A stretch of DNA of 64,000 bases from Mycobacterium stomatepiae (GTDB taxonomy: Bacteria > Actinomycetota > Actinomycetes > Mycobacteriales > Mycobacteriaceae), in NCBI RefSeq assembly GCF_010731715.1, contig NZ_AP022587.1, forward strand, positions 2,852,001 through 2,916,000. Reading direction: 5' to 3'. The notes below the pieces were generated by a model, which was not told where the DNA came from, did no database searches, and saw nothing but the letters and a program-made list of their open reading frames with translations. Made by a program: the position numbers and the translations under genes. Shown piece by piece: positions 1-10,387 of this stretch (positions are counted from its first letter, which is position 1; each line of letters starts with the position of its first letter).

Positions 1-209
1 TGTCCGGCCGCAAGAGTGAGGCCATCGACCTGGTACCCGACGAGCTGGTGCGCGGCATGTCGCTGATCGGCCCGCGCGGTTTCGTCAAAGAGCGCATCGC
101 CGCCTTCGCCGAGTCGGGTGTGACGACGTTGTTGGCAAGCCCAGCCGCCGCCGACCCGAAGGAAGCGGTGCGCTTCGTCGAAGAAGTGGTGGAGCTGCGC
201 GGCGCCTGA
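1..209 (+). CDS. LLM-class F420-dependent oxidoreductase, C-terminal fragment (partial)
   Basis: The reading frame is open from the window edge to a TGA at 207-209, giving about 68 residues. The fragment reads SLIGPRGFVKERIAAFAESG and then a TTLLASPAAAD stretch. This is the usual C-terminal end of luciferase-like monooxygenases that use F420 or flavin, where a 'GP..V.ERI..F...GVTTL' segment closes the TIM barrel. The cofactor-binding part lies outside the window, so substrate and cofactor cannot be judged. It runs towards the minus-strand gene next door, with only a few bases between the two stop codons. Confidence 0.6.
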   Translation, partial: SGRKSEAIDLVPDELVRGMSLIGPRGFVKERIAAFAESGVTTLLASPAAADPKEAVRFVEEVVELRGA

Positions 210-213
210 GCCG

Positions 214-1587
214 TCACTGCCCGGCCTGCGGAACTTGGTCTGCGGCAATCTCGCACGGCGTGGCACCATCGGTCGACCCCGGCGCGGGAGCAGGCGCTGC
301 CGTGGGGGCAGGCGCTGCCGCGGGGATAGGCGCTCCGGCAGCCGGTTGCTCGCCACCCGGTAGTGGCGGCGTCTCGGCGGGCGGCGGTACACCCACTGGC
401 TGAGCCTCCTCGGCTTCCTTTGGCTCTGCCAGCTTTTCAGCGTCGACGTCATCGGGCTCTTTGTGCGCGTCGTCGGGTTGAAACGGATCCTCGTCATCGG
501 AGGTATCGTCGTCGAACGGGTCTTTGGGCGCCGGGTCGTCAAGCCCCGACGAATCGCCGAGCCCGTCCGTCGCCGAACCCAGCAGACCAGTCATCGCATC
601 GACAATCCGGCCGGCCAGCCCGCTGAGCCCACCCAGGCCGCCGGCTCCCCCAGCCAGATCGCCGAAACCTCCGGCGCCCGTTGGCAGGCCGGAAGCATCA
701 CCGGGCCCGGCGCCCAAGTCCGATAGCGGTGGCGCAAGGGGCGGCGCAGGCGCGGCGGGCGCGGGAGTCTCGGCGGGGAGGGAGGCTGCCGGCGAGGGCG
801 CCGCGCCGGCAGCAACGCTGGGAAGCACAACGGCGGGCGTGGTGGCCACCGGCGCCGGCTGAGGAAGCGGCGCCGGGGGCGGTTGATAGCCCGGCCCAAG
901 GTCGGCGGGCGCGTCGAAGTACGCCGCGGGTGCGGCAGCCATCCGATCGCTGACCATGTCGTAGGCGGTCCCGAACGCGGTCAGCGACGCACGCATGGCC
1001 GTCACCCAATCGTTGCGAATGTCGTTGTCCACGTACGGCATTACCTGCCCTTGGACGACCTGCTCGGCCGTCGAGCGCTCCGTCGACCCGGCCGTCACCA
1101 CCGCGGCGGCGGCCAACCACGCCGACCGCTGCGCCTGGCTGCGATCGTCGATGGCGATCGCGGTCCCGACCTTGGAATCGAGCAGATGCCACAAGTTGTC
1201 GCGCAGTGATTCGCACCGTTGCGCGGCCGCCCGCACCTCGGCGACAACCATGGTGGCGGCATCGCAATGACGTTGCAGGAACGCAATCGCGGCGTCGCTT
1301 CCCACTCCCGTCCATGCCGCGGAGAGCTCGGCAACCTGGTCACGCTGAATCCGTAGCCCTTCGGCGACCGCGGCTCCGGCCGCTCGCAACTGCGCGCAGT
1401 CCCGGTCAAGGACATATAGATCAAGGCCGTCTTCGCTGCCGAACCAATCGCGGATCTGGGACGGGTGCGACGTCAAGTCCGGATGCTCGTATCCTATTGT
1501 CTGACAAGCCCGTACGTAGACCTGGGTGTGCTCGATCGCGACTCGGCCCTCGGCGAGGCGCTCGGCGACGTCTAACCGATCGGCCAC
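214..1587 (-). CDS. Alanine/proline-rich conserved mycobacterial protein (Rv3439c-like)
   Basis: A 457-residue protein if translation starts at the GTG at 1587. I chose that start because it lies two bases after the TGA of the upstream gene (1590-1592), and the longer frame would overlap that gene. The N-terminal ~230 residues are helical and resemble ESX-associated proteins. The C-terminal half is low complexity: long Ala/Pro runs, a Gly-rich stretch, and then an acidic DDxxDDEDPF-type segment. Position and composition match Rv3439c next to glmM. Function is unknown. Coupling to the small upstream gene and proximity to ESX-4 suggest a link to type VII secretion, which is inference only. Confidence 0.65.
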   Translation of the reverse strand: MADRLDVAERLAEGRVAIEHTQVYVRACQTIGYEHPDLTSHPSQIRDWFGSEDGLDLYVLDRDCAQLRAAGAAVAEGLRIQRDQVAELSAAWTGVGSDAAIAFLQRHCDAATMVVAEVRAAAQRCESLRDNLWHLLDSKVGTAIAIDDRSQAQRSAWLAAAAVVTAGSTERSTAEQVVQGQVMPYVDNDIRNDWVTAMRASLTAFGTAYDMVSDRMAAAPAAYFDAPADLGPGYQPPPAPLPQPAPVATTPAVVLPSVAAGAAPSPAASLPAETPAPAAPAPPLAPPLSDLGAGPGDASGLPTGAGGFGDLAGGAGGLGGLSGLAGRIVDAMTGLLGSATDGLGDSSGLDDPAPKDPFDDDTSDDEDPFQPDDAHKEPDDVDAEKLAEPKEAEEAQPVGVPPPAETPPLPGGEQPAAGAPIPAAAPAPTAAPAPAPGSTDGATPCEIAADQVPQAGQ

Positions 1588-1589
1588 GC

Positions 1590-1907
1590 TCAGGCGATTC
1601 GCGCCGCGGCATATTGTTCGGCGTCGGCATAGCGCTGCGCGCCCGAGCGCAACGCGACTGCGATCGCGACGGACGCCCGCGACCACTGCGACAACTGCGC
1701 CGTCAAGCGCTCCAGCTCGGCCCGCAGCGCATCGCCGCGCGCGGTGTATGCCCGCCCGGCCGCCGCACCGCTGAAAGCCAATGCCGCCAAGTGATCACAG
1801 ACAGCGCTGTCGACAAGTTCGGCGGCAGCGCGCAATTGATCGGCAACCCGATGTACCGCGGCAACGTCGATTCCGGTGCGGTCGAAAGTGGCGTGTCGTA
1901 TTCCCAT
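1590..1907 (-). CDS. Small helical protein, type VII secretion-like (Rv3440c-like)
   Basis: 105 residues starting at ATG 1907. The sequence is alpha-helical and rich in Ala, with a D..AV..VA.QL..AAE.VD pattern followed by a small turn (LAFSGAAAGRAY) and a second helix. This hairpin layout is common in EspC/WXG100-like ESX substrates, though no clean WXG triplet is present. It is encoded immediately upstream of the Ala/Pro-rich gene (two-base gap), so the two are likely co-translated. The pair corresponds by position to Rv3440c-Rv3439c. Function unknown. Confidence 0.6.
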   Translation of the reverse strand: MGIRHATFDRTGIDVAAVHRVADQLRAAAELVDSAVCDHLAALAFSGAAAGRAYTARGDALRAELERLTAQLSQWSRASVAIAVALRSGAQRYADAEQYAAARIA

Positions 1908-1949
1908 GCTTAATCCGACGCCACACCCCGCGCCGGGGTTCCAGCAGAA

Positions 1950-3287
1950 TTAACGCTGGTCGCTGACCGCTTCGGCGACCCGCGCGGCTACCCGCTGCGC
2001 GGTGCCTTCCTCGGGCGCTTCCACCATGACCCGGATCATCGGCTCAGTCCCTGAGGGCCGCAACAGGATTCGGCCGGTGTCCCCGAGTTCGGCCTCGGCC
2101 TCGTCGACCGCGCTGCGCACCGAGGGCGCCGCGGCGGCGGTGGTCTTGTCGGCGACCTCGACGTTGATCAGCACCTGCGGGAACGTCTGCATCGGCGCGG
2201 CGAGCTCGGCCAGCGACGAACCGGTCTGCACCATGCGGGTCATCAGGCGCAGCCCGGTGACGATGCCGTCGCCGGTGGAGCCCAGCGCGGGCATCACGAT
2301 GTGGCCGGACTGCTCGCCGCCCAGGCTGTATTCGCCGGAGCGCAGCTCTTCCAAGACGTAGCGGTCGCCGACGCCGGTGGTGCGGACCGTGACGCCCGCC
2401 GTGCGCATCGCCTGGTGCAGCCCGAGGTTACTCATCACCGTGGTGACCAACGTGTTCGACGCGAGCTCGCCGGCTTCCTGCATCGCCAGCGCGAGCACGA
2501 CCATGATGGCGTCGCCGTCGACGAGTTCGCCGTTGGCGTCCAGCGCCAGGCAGCGGTCGGCGTCCCCGTCGTGGGCGAGGCCCAGATCCGCGCCGTGCTC
2601 GAGCACCGCGGCGCGCAGCGAGTCCAGGTGGGTCGATCCGCAGCGGTCGTTGATGTTGAGGCCGTTGGGTTCGGCGTTGATCGCGATCACCCGGGCGCCG
2701 GCGGCATGGTAGGCGCGCGGTGCGGCCGACCACGCCGCGCCGTGGGCGCAGTCGACGACCACGGTCAGGCCGTCGAGCGGCTGGGTGCTGGCCTTACCGA
2801 CGTGGCGCAGGTAGCGATCGGCGGCGTCCTCGGCGTCGACGACGCGGCCGAGCCCGGCGCCGACGGGGCGCAAGCCCGGGCCGGCGTTGACGAGCTGTTC
2901 GATCTGGTCTTCGGTGTCGTCGTCCAGTTTGCGGCCGCCGGGGCCGAAGATCTTGATGCCATTGTCGGGCATCGGGTTGTGCGACGCCGAGATCATGACG
3001 CCGAAGTCGGCGTCGTAGGCGCCGGTCAGGTAGGCGACCGCGGGCGTGGGAAGGATTCCGACCCGCAGCGCGTCGACACCCTGGCTGGTGAGCCCGGCGA
3101 TCACCGCGGCTTCGAGCATCTCGCCGCTGGCGCGCGGATCACGGCCGACTACGGCCAGGTGCCGACCCGGTTTTCCGGGGCCCGCGAGGCGTCGCGCGGC
3201 CGCGGAGCCCAGCGATAGTGCCAGCTCAGCGGTCAATTCGCGATTGGCGACTCCGCGAACACCGTCGGTGCCGAATAGTCGAGCCAT
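1950..3287 (-). CDS. glmM: Phosphoglucosamine mutase
   Basis: 445 residues, close to the usual length. It converts glucosamine-6-phosphate to glucosamine-1-phosphate in the cytoplasm, on the route to UDP-GlcNAc for peptidoglycan and arabinogalactan. The start [12 protein letters not shown] is typical. The phosphoserine loop ISASHNP places the catalytic Ser at residue 102. A metal-binding DGDADRC motif, a GEQSGH sugar-binding motif and a C-terminal RPSGTEP phosphate-binding motif are all present, so the enzyme should be active. It follows rplM-rpsI on the same strand, as in other mycobacteria, separated from rpsI by about 146 bases that contain a large inverted repeat. Confidence 0.95.
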   Translation of the reverse strand: MARLFGTDGVRGVANRELTAELALSLGSAAARRLAGPGKPGRHLAVVGRDPRASGEMLEAAVIAGLTSQGVDALRVGILPTPAVAYLTGAYDADFGVMISASHNPMPDNGIKIFGPGGRKLDDDTEDQIEQLVNAGPGLRPVGAGLGRVVDAEDAADRYLRHVGKASTQPLDGLTVVVDCAHGAAWSAAPRAYHAAGARVIAINAEPNGLNINDRCGSTHLDSLRAAVLEHGADLGLAHDGDADRCLALDANGELVDGDAIMVVLALAMQEAGELASNTLVTTVMSNLGLHQAMRTAGVTVRTTGVGDRYVLEELRSGEYSLGGEQSGHIVMPALGSTGDGIVTGLRLMTRMVQTGSSLAELAAPMQTFPQVLINVEVADKTTAAAAPSVRSAVDEAEAELGDTGRILLRPSGTEPMIRVMVEAPEEGTAQRVAARVAEAVSDQR

Positions 3288-3341
3288 CGGACAAACCTCT
3301 CACAGTGACGTCATGCGCACAAAGCGCACTTACTTTTGTGA

Positions 3342-3415
3342 CCGCAACCGCGCTCTTTTGCGCGCCGACACGCCGAAACGGCGGCCAAAAGTCGCGCAAA
3401 GAGACGCGGTTGCGG
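3342..3415 (-). terminator. Large imperfect inverted repeat between rpsI and glmM
   Basis: Arms of 23 bases (3342-3364 and 3393-3415) are complementary apart from a few positions. Both carry the CCGCAACCGCG / CGCGGTTGCGG core. The 28-base loop contains a second small hairpin (GCCG-AAA-CGGC, 3372-3382). The structure begins about 18 bases downstream of the rpsI stop. It could terminate or attenuate transcription from rplM-rpsI into glmM, or stabilise the rpsI 3' end. There is no clean U-tract, so the role is uncertain. Confidence 0.4.
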
Positions 3416-3433
3416 CCAGAAAGTGATCGCTGA

Positions 3434-3945
<512 letters not shown>

Positions 3946-3949
<4 letters not shown>

Positions 3950-4389
3950 TGGGCCACCTGCTTGATCTCGAACGGAACCGGCTGCTGCGCGGCATGCGGG
4001 TGCTGCGGGCCGGCGTAGACGTGGAGTTTTTTCTGGATCTGACGGCTGAGCTTGCTGTGCGGCAGCATGCCGACGATCGCGTTCTCGACGACGCGGGTGG
4101 GGTGCTTTTCCAGCAGCTCACCGATCGTGCGCTTGCGCAGACCGCCGGGATACCCCGAGTGGCTGTAGGCCAGCTTGCTCTGCAGTTTGTCGCCGGACAG
4201 GGCGACCTTGTCGGCGTTGATGACGATGACGTAATCGCCGCCATCGACATTGGGGGCGAACGTCGGCTTGTGCTTACCGCGCAACAGGGTGGCTGCCGCG
4301 ACGGCAAGGCGTCCAAGCACTACGTCCGTGGCGTCGATGACGTACCACGACCGCGTGGTGTCACCAGCCTTTGGCGCGTAGGTGGGCAC
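3946..4389 (-). CDS. rplM: 50S ribosomal protein L13
   Basis: 147 residues from GTG 4389, reading [21 protein letters not shown] chose this start over an upstream in-frame ATG because a GAAGG ribosome-binding site sits just before it and the length matches mycobacterial L13. The motifs [20 protein letters not shown] and [11 protein letters not shown] are conserved. L13 is an early 23S rRNA-binding assembly protein. The gene is followed directly by rpsI. Confidence 0.95.
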
Positions 4390-4549
4390 AGCGCTTACCT
4401 TCTCTATCTCTCGGGTGGATCCCGGTTCGAGCCGGGTGCCGGTCAGGGGCGTCCACGGTTGGGGTTTGGTCTCGGCGACCGACATTGACCCGAGTCCCCG
4501 GCGTACCGCACGCCAACGAAGCAGTTTACCGACCCATATCCCCGCAGGT

Positions 4550-4600
4550 CAAAATGACTGTGTGGTCCCGACGGCTCTCCTTCCACCAGGACCACACAGT
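4550..4600 (-). terminator. Hairpin terminator between esxT and rplM
   Basis: A perfect 12-bp stem (ACTGTGTGGTCC at 4557-4568 pairing with GGACCACACAGT at 4589-4600) with a 20-base loop. It starts 13 bases after the esxT stop codon. On the minus strand the stem is followed by C and then four T residues. This fits a factor-independent or hairpin-assisted terminator that separates the ESX-4 transcript from rplM-rpsI. Confidence 0.6.
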
Positions 4601-4612
4601 GGCTCATCGCGG

Positions 4613-4909
4613 CTACCTCGCCCAGACGCCGGCCGCCCGGCGATCGGCGTTCGCCACCTCGTTAGCACCGTCGCGCACCGCGTTACCCAGGTCCACCAGG
4701 ATCTCGTTCAACGCGGTCGCCGCCTGATGCCATTTGAGCTGTTCAGCCTGATAAGCGGACGCTGCTTCACGGGTCCAGAGCTGCTGCAACGGAGCGATCT
4801 GGGAGCGCAGCTCGTCAAGCGCGGCGTTGAGACGAGCCGAGGTGGTGTGGATCTCCTGACGCACCGAGTGTTCGATTTCGCCGAAGTTATAGGACAGCAC
4901 TGGGTCCAC
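4613..4909 (-). CDS. esxT: ESX-4 substrate EsxT (WXG100 family)
   Basis: 98 residues from GTG 4909 (VDPVLSYNFGEIEHSVRQEI), 12 bases after the esxU stop. It is a two-helix WXG100-type protein, but the turn carries LWTREAA instead of W-x-G. This is the form I recall for EsxT of H37Rv. A Y-x(3)-D/E-like export signal is approximated by AYQAEQLKW. It is expected to pair with EsxU and leave the cell through the ESX-4 channel. It is the last gene of the locus on this strand and is followed by a strong hairpin. Confidence 0.9.
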   Translation of the reverse strand: MDPVLSYNFGEIEHSVRQEIHTTSARLNAALDELRSQIAPLQQLWTREAASAYQAEQLKWHQAATALNEILVDLGNAVRDGANEVANADRRAAGVWAR

Positions 4910-4921
4910 CGGAATGTCCTC

Positions 4922-5248
4922 TCACAGGTCTCCACCGGCGGTGCCGATGTGATGGGCATGACTCTGACCGGCATCCTGCAGCGTGGCCTCGTTCTGCCGA
5001 ATGGTGTCGGCGATCGCGTGCAGCACGTGATACAGCCGCAACGACTCGGCATTCCACCGATCAACGACGTCCTTGAATCGCGCGGCCGCCAACCCGCCCC
5101 ATACCGACGGCGGCACGCTGCTCATCCGGCCGATGAACGCCTGCAGCATCGCCCGGATCTCTTCGTTGCGGGTGTCCGTCGTGCCTGCGACCGAGCGCAT
5201 CAGATCAAAATCGGTGCTCAGCGTGTTCGCACCTGGCGGTGTAGTCAC
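4922..5248 (-). CDS. esxU: ESX-4 substrate EsxU (WXG100 family)
   Basis: 108 residues. The canonical turn [11 protein letters not shown] has the WGG triplet at residues 50-52 between two helices. The C-terminal helix carries [13 protein letters not shown]. It forms a co-translated pair with esxT and is predicted to be the heterodimer partner. Overall similarity to H37Rv EsxU as recalled is high, including the C-terminal AGGDL. The likely secretion system is ESX-4, whose ATPase gene eccC4 is interrupted in this sequence. Confidence 0.9.
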   Translation of the reverse strand: MTTPPGANTLSTDFDLMRSVAGTTDTRNEEIRAMLQAFIGRMSSVPPSVWGGLAAARFKDVVDRWNAESLRLYHVLHAIADTIRQNEATLQDAGQSHAHHIGTAGGDL

Positions 5249-5330
5249 CTATCTCCTTCCTCTCCGATACCAAGTACGACCACGCGCACCTCCATTCGGT
5301 TCCATCGGATTTCTCGACCGCCGCGGAGAC

Positions 5331-6569
5331 TCACCCGATCGCGTGGGCCGATCGCACCGCCTCGTCGCAGGCGGCGCGAACGGCATCCTCACCGCCGGGC
5401 CTGCTCTGGCACCCGACGCTGATCCGAATCGATCCCTCAACCCACACCGTCCACCGGACGTGATGGCTGGCGCGGACCTCGCGATAGGTCACGGCGGGCC
5501 GGCCGGCGGTGACCCCGGACGGGTTGAAGTCGACAAACACACCGGCGGGTTCGGCGTCGATCGCGTGCCTCAACCGGTCCGCCGTGGCGCCCAGCGTCTC
5601 CTCGGGAATCGGCGACTGCGTGATGTGCAATGCCACTTCAGAATCTGACGGCGACGTGACCTGCACCCGCGCCGACCCTGGCCCGGCGACCACTCGTTGC
5701 GTCGGCCAGTCCGCCGGCACCGTCAATGCGACCCGGCCCTCGCCCAGAAATGTCGTCGATGATGCGGGCAACCGCGCAACGGCGCGATGGCCGCCTGCCG
5801 CGAGCACCGGCACTTCCGCGACCAGTGCGACGCCCGCGGCGGCGAGCCCGCCGAACATCCCCACGCGTGATCGCGCCCGACCGGCATCGACCTGCGGCCG
5901 CGGCGCCCCAGTCTGGACCTTGCGCGTCGCCGAATGAGCAAGCCGTGATAGCCGGGCGTCGTCGATCCGCACTATTCGCTGGCCGCTTGAATGCAGACTG
6001 CCGGCGATCAACGTCGCGACCGCCTGCGCCCCGGCAATGCTGCCAGGGGCATCGATAAGCACGGTAGTTATTGCACCGCAGGCTATTTCACCGACAAGAC
6101 GGGTGACCTCCTCGGCCACGGACTGTGCCGGCCCGGTACGCGCGACAGCCACGACGTCCTCGCCCGCGACCGCTACCAGCCGCTCGGCGATCTCCACGAC
6201 CACCGCTTCCGGTCCCGCTTTCCACGCCCACCGAAGCAACCACGACCGCGGCTGCACCTCTACGTCATCGAACACGGTCCCCGCGGCGGTGGTAACCACA
6301 TCGATCCGCGACGACGGCCACCACGACGGGTGCACGATCTGAACTGTTCGCTGCGCGTGTGGCGTTCCACAGTCCAGCGACCTCAATCCACTGCGCCACA
6401 AAGAATCGACCGCAACCGGCAACCCATCGACCAGCGCCACTTGATCGTCGATAGCGTCCAGAGCCGCATGGAGAATCTCGGATGCATCCTCGCTGACTGT
6501 GCTTGTGGTACAACACAGCCGGCGAACCGACCCCGGGCCCGTCGCAATGACCGTGCGATGTCCGCTCAT
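5331..6569 (-). CDS. Type VII secretion-associated protein (Rv3446c family)
   Basis: 412 residues. The start ATG overlaps the eccC4 stop by four bases (ATGA). The N-terminal half is an Ala/Val-rich alpha/beta region ([13 protein letters not shown] onward) that resembles a degenerate ATPase-like fold. A hydrophobic segment near residues 240-265 ([20 protein letters not shown]) probably spans the membrane. The C-terminal ~140 residues are predicted extracytoplasmic ([30 protein letters not shown]). This matches the mycobacterial ESX-4-linked family of Rv3446c. The molecular function is unknown. Confidence 0.8.
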   Translation of the reverse strand: MSGHRTVIATGPGSVRRLCCTTSTVSEDASEILHAALDAIDDQVALVDGLPVAVDSLWRSGLRSLDCGTPHAQRTVQIVHPSWWPSSRIDVVTTAAGTVFDDVEVQPRSWLLRWAWKAGPEAVVVEIAERLVAVAGEDVVAVARTGPAQSVAEEVTRLVGEIACGAITTVLIDAPGSIAGAQAVATLIAGSLHSSGQRIVRIDDARLSRLAHSATRKVQTGAPRPQVDAGRARSRVGMFGGLAAAGVALVAEVPVLAAGGHRAVARLPASSTTFLGEGRVALTVPADWPTQRVVAGPGSARVQVTSPSDSEVALHITQSPIPEETLGATADRLRHAIDAEPAGVFVDFNPSGVTAGRPAVTYREVRASHHVRWTVWVEGSIRISVGCQSRPGGEDAVRAACDEAVRSAHAIG

Positions 6570-9500
6570 GGTTGCGGACTCCAGCCCACCTGAATTACTT
6601 GTTCATCACCGGCATCGGTGAGCACGACGCCACGCCCCGCTGGCAATCGCGCTGGACGTCCCACACTCAACAGCGAACCATCATCGGGACGCGCGCTCAT
6701 CATCAATCCGAGGCAGCCGATCTCACGCAGACGCGCCAGCAGGGGGTCGAACAGGCCGCGCGCCGCGCCCCCGCTGCGCCGCGCCACGACTAGTTGCAGT
6801 CCCAAATCTCGTGCGTACGGCAGATATTCGAGCAGGGCTAGCAGTGGGTTGCCCGCCGGCGTCGCGACCAGCTCGTAATCGTCGACGACGACGTAGATAT
6901 CCGGGCCGGACCACCAGGACCTGGCCCGCAGCTGTGCCTGGGTCACGTCCGGCGAGGGCATGCGGCGCTGCAGCAGCGCGAGGACCTCCGGCATCAGCCC
7001 CCTGAGCGCGGCCGGTGACAGGGCATAACCACCGAAATGTTCTGACTCCACGACGCCGAGCAGGGTGCGCCGAAAGTCGACCACCAGTAGCTGCGCCTGC
7101 TCGGCCGTTTTGGTTCGAACAATTTCGCGGCACAAGGTCCGCAGCGCGGCGGTCTTTCCGCATTCGCTGTCGCCCAGCATCAGCAGATGTGAATTCCGCT
7201 CGAAATCGACTGCAAAAGGCCGTAATCGACGTTCTTCGAGACCAAGGAGTATCTGCCTGCCACCGTCTTCACCCGCCAGGTCGACGACGATATGGTGGTC
7301 GATATGAGCGGGTAGCAGCGGGATGGGTGGGGCGGATAACTCACCATGTCGCCGTCGCGGCGCGGCCGCGTCCATCGGACGGGAAATGGCCATGTGCAGA
7401 CCGTCGCGGGACAGACCACGGCCCGGCCGGTCACGGGGCACTTCGCGCGCCCGCTTTCGGTCGAGCTCGGAATCGGCGGGATCTCCCAGCCGCAATTCGA
7501 TGCGTGTGCCAATCTGATCCCGCAACGACGGTCTGATCTCCGCCCAGCGCGAGGCCGAGAGCACCACATGCACCTGGGACGAAAGTCCTTGAGCGGCAAT
7601 CGCAGTGATCGGCTCCTCGATCGACTCGAACTCTTTGCACAGGTTCGCCCAGCCGTCGACGACGAGGAAGACATCAGCGAGCGGGTCGCCGCCGTCGACG
7701 CCCCGCTGCGCAGCGGCAGCCTCACGAGAGTGCACAATCGACTCGATCTCGGCGACCATGCGTGCCACGAGCCGGGGCTCGGACCTGGTTGCGATCGCAC
7801 CGACATGTGGCACTGTGCGCAGCGATGCCAGCGCTCCGCCGCCGAAGTCCAGACAGTAGAACTGCGCCTCACTCGGATCCTGAGTGAGCGCCAACGCCGT
7901 GATCAGCGTTTGCAATGCGGTCGACTTGCCCGACCGGGGAGCGCCCACAACCGCGACATTGCCTGCGGCTCCGGATAAGTCGACCATCATCGGTGTCCGA
8001 CACTGCTCGAACGGGCGGTCGACGGTGCCGACGGGCACGGTCAGACGTCCCGATCCCGCGTCGCGCAGCAGGGCGTCCAGTGACGGCGCCGAACCCAGCG
8101 GGGGCAGCCACACTCGGTGCGCGGACGGCCCATGTCCGGACAGGCGGTCCAGCACCGTCCGCAGTATGGTCGGCGCGGACACCCCGTCCGGCGCTGCGGC
8201 GCTAGTGATGGGCCCGACCGCCTGCGCGGTGAACTTGTGGACCGATGTTCGGGCCTCCCGGTCTGCGGAAGCGTTGTCACGCGCCGGCCTTGGCAATGGC
8301 TGCGACACGAAGGCGGTTTGGAAGCGGATCAACTCGCCGCTGCCGCAACGCAGAAAGCCCGCTCCGGGGGTGTTCGGCAGCTCGTAGGCATCGGCTGTTC
8401 CCAAGACCATTCGTGACTCGCTGGCGGACAGCGTCTTCAAGCACAGGCGATAAGACAGGTGTGCTTCCAGCCCACGTAGCCGGCCCTCGTCGAGTCGCTG
8501 ACTTGCAAGCAACAAGTGCATACCCAACGACCGGCCGAGTCGACCGATCACGACGAACGTATCGGCGAAATCGGGGTGCTGGCTGAGCAGTTCTGAGAAC
8601 TCGTCGACGACGATGAAAAGTACCGGTAGGGCTACCAATTCGGCGCCCGCGCGACGGGCGTGCTCGTAGGCAGCGACGCTGGTGCACCCCGCCGTACGCA
8701 GCAATTGTTACCGGCGGTTCATCTCGCCGGCCAGTGCGTCTTGCATCCGCGCGACCAGCGGCGCCTCCTCGGCGAGGTTGGTGATAACAGCGGCGACATG
8801 CGCGGCATCCGCCAAATCGAGGAACGTCGCCCCTCCTTTGAAGTCGATGAGGAGCAGGTTCAGTACTTCGGGGGAATTCAGCGCCATCATGCCGAGCGCG
8901 ACGGTGCGCAACAGCTCCGACTTTCCCGAGCCCGTTGCGCCCACGCAAAGCCCGTGCGGGCCCATGCCGTTTTCGGCAGGCTCCTTGATATCAAGCTCGA
9001 GAGCCGCCCCGTCGATCGTGCTTCCGATCGGAGCGCGTAGTCGGGCGTGGTGATCTCGGCCGCGCCACAACGTGATCGGGTCGAAACCGGCGACGTCGCC
9101 CAACCCGACCAGGCCCGGCCAGCTAGAGTCGCCGCCAGGACTGGAGGCGGTGCCTGCCCGGTGTGCGGCAAGCCGGCGCGCGCAAATCACCGCGTCGAGC
9201 GCATCCATCTGGTCGGGGTGCGTCAACTCCACGGCCGCGCCGGCGTGCTCGATCGTCAAGGGCGAGCCGATGCGGCCGGACCCGGTCTCGAGAACTATGG
9301 TCCCCACCTCCTCACCGTCGATGGGCCCCGACAGGTCGCCGATCACCACCACGCACGGTGGCAACCGAGCACCCGCCAGTGCGCTTCGCGCCTCCGCCGC
9401 GCCCCGATACAGCATTCGCACAGCGCCCACCGAATCCCGGTTGGCCGGATGCTGGTTGTGCGGCAACCACTTCAACCAATCCCAGTGGACTCGATGCTGG

Positions 9501-10249
9501 TCCTCGATCACAGCGACAATGAGCAGTTGATCCGGCGGGTGCAGCACCGCCAGTTGGCAAATCATCGCGCGCAACAGTCCGCGTGCTTCGGCCAAATCAC
9601 CGTCGACAGTGACTGTGGCAGTCGCGGTCAAATCAACGGCGATCGGCACATCCGCGACGGTGCCGTGACTGTGGATGAAGCGATTCGCGGCTGCGGCGGT
9701 AACGGGATCCGTACGCTCCCCGACGTGCATTTCGGGAGCCACCAGCCTGGTCGAAAGTGGCTGACTACCAACGCCGACGCGAACCGAGCAGAAGTCGGAG
9801 TCGGTCGCTCGTCGCTCCCACATCCGGGGGCCACCGACCAATGTCCACAGCGCCGCGGGGTCAGGGTGGTTCCAGTGAAGTGAGAAATCCTGCGCTGCAG
9901 CGGTTTCGGTCACGGACCGACGCAGCCGAGTCAGGTATCCCAGGTAGTCGGCCCGGCTCGTGCCGATCTCGCCACCCTGCCGATGGCCGCGTTGACTGAT
10001 CGACGTCAGCACCATCGAGACCAGCATCATCATCGGGAAGGCGAAAAACGCGGGGTTACGGGCAACGGTCGAGTCCGAGGCGAAGCCCAGTGCCATCACG
10101 CCGAGGGTTGCGAGCGACATCCCAACCGGCAGCAGGCGCATCAGCAGGCCTGTCGACCGCGGCAACTCCGGCGGTGCGCCGACAACGATGTCCGCGGTCG
10201 CGACTTCCGGCGGCAGCCGCCGCGCCACAGGCACGAACCCCTCGGTCAT
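6566..10249 (-). pseudogene. eccC4: ESX-4 secretion ATPase EccC4, interrupted by an in-frame stop
   Basis: A full-length EccC frame of 1227 codons plus stop, from ATG 10249 ([16 protein letters not shown], preceded by GGGAGGGG). It is broken by TAA at 8708-8710, codon 514. Both sides are in the same frame (GEMNRR, stop, QLLRTAG), so a single C-to-T change in a CAA Gln codon explains it. The first part has two membrane segments and the first Walker A, GATGSGKS (about residues 437-444). The matching Walker B (LFIVVDEF) lies after the stop. ATPase domains 2 and 3 (GAPRSGKST and GDSECGKTA) are intact downstream. Neither piece keeps a complete first ATPase domain. A TTG just after the stop could in principle restart translation. 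Confidence 0.85.
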
Positions 10250-10387
10250 CCCCGACCCCTCCCAGCGTGCGACGACGCTAAACAGCGAGCGAAGCGGCCG
10301 CAACTCACCTGTGCACAGGCGAATACCGCGGTTTCGAAATTGCTTTAGCGTCACGCTCATCCGAGTCTGAAAAGGTTGATGTTGTCT

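Noticed and set aside
2301..3218. Long plus-strand open frame opposite glmM (305 residues)
   Set aside because: It mirrors the codon structure of glmM, has repetitive Val/Gly/Asp/Arg composition and no family motif. It is a GC-driven shadow frame.
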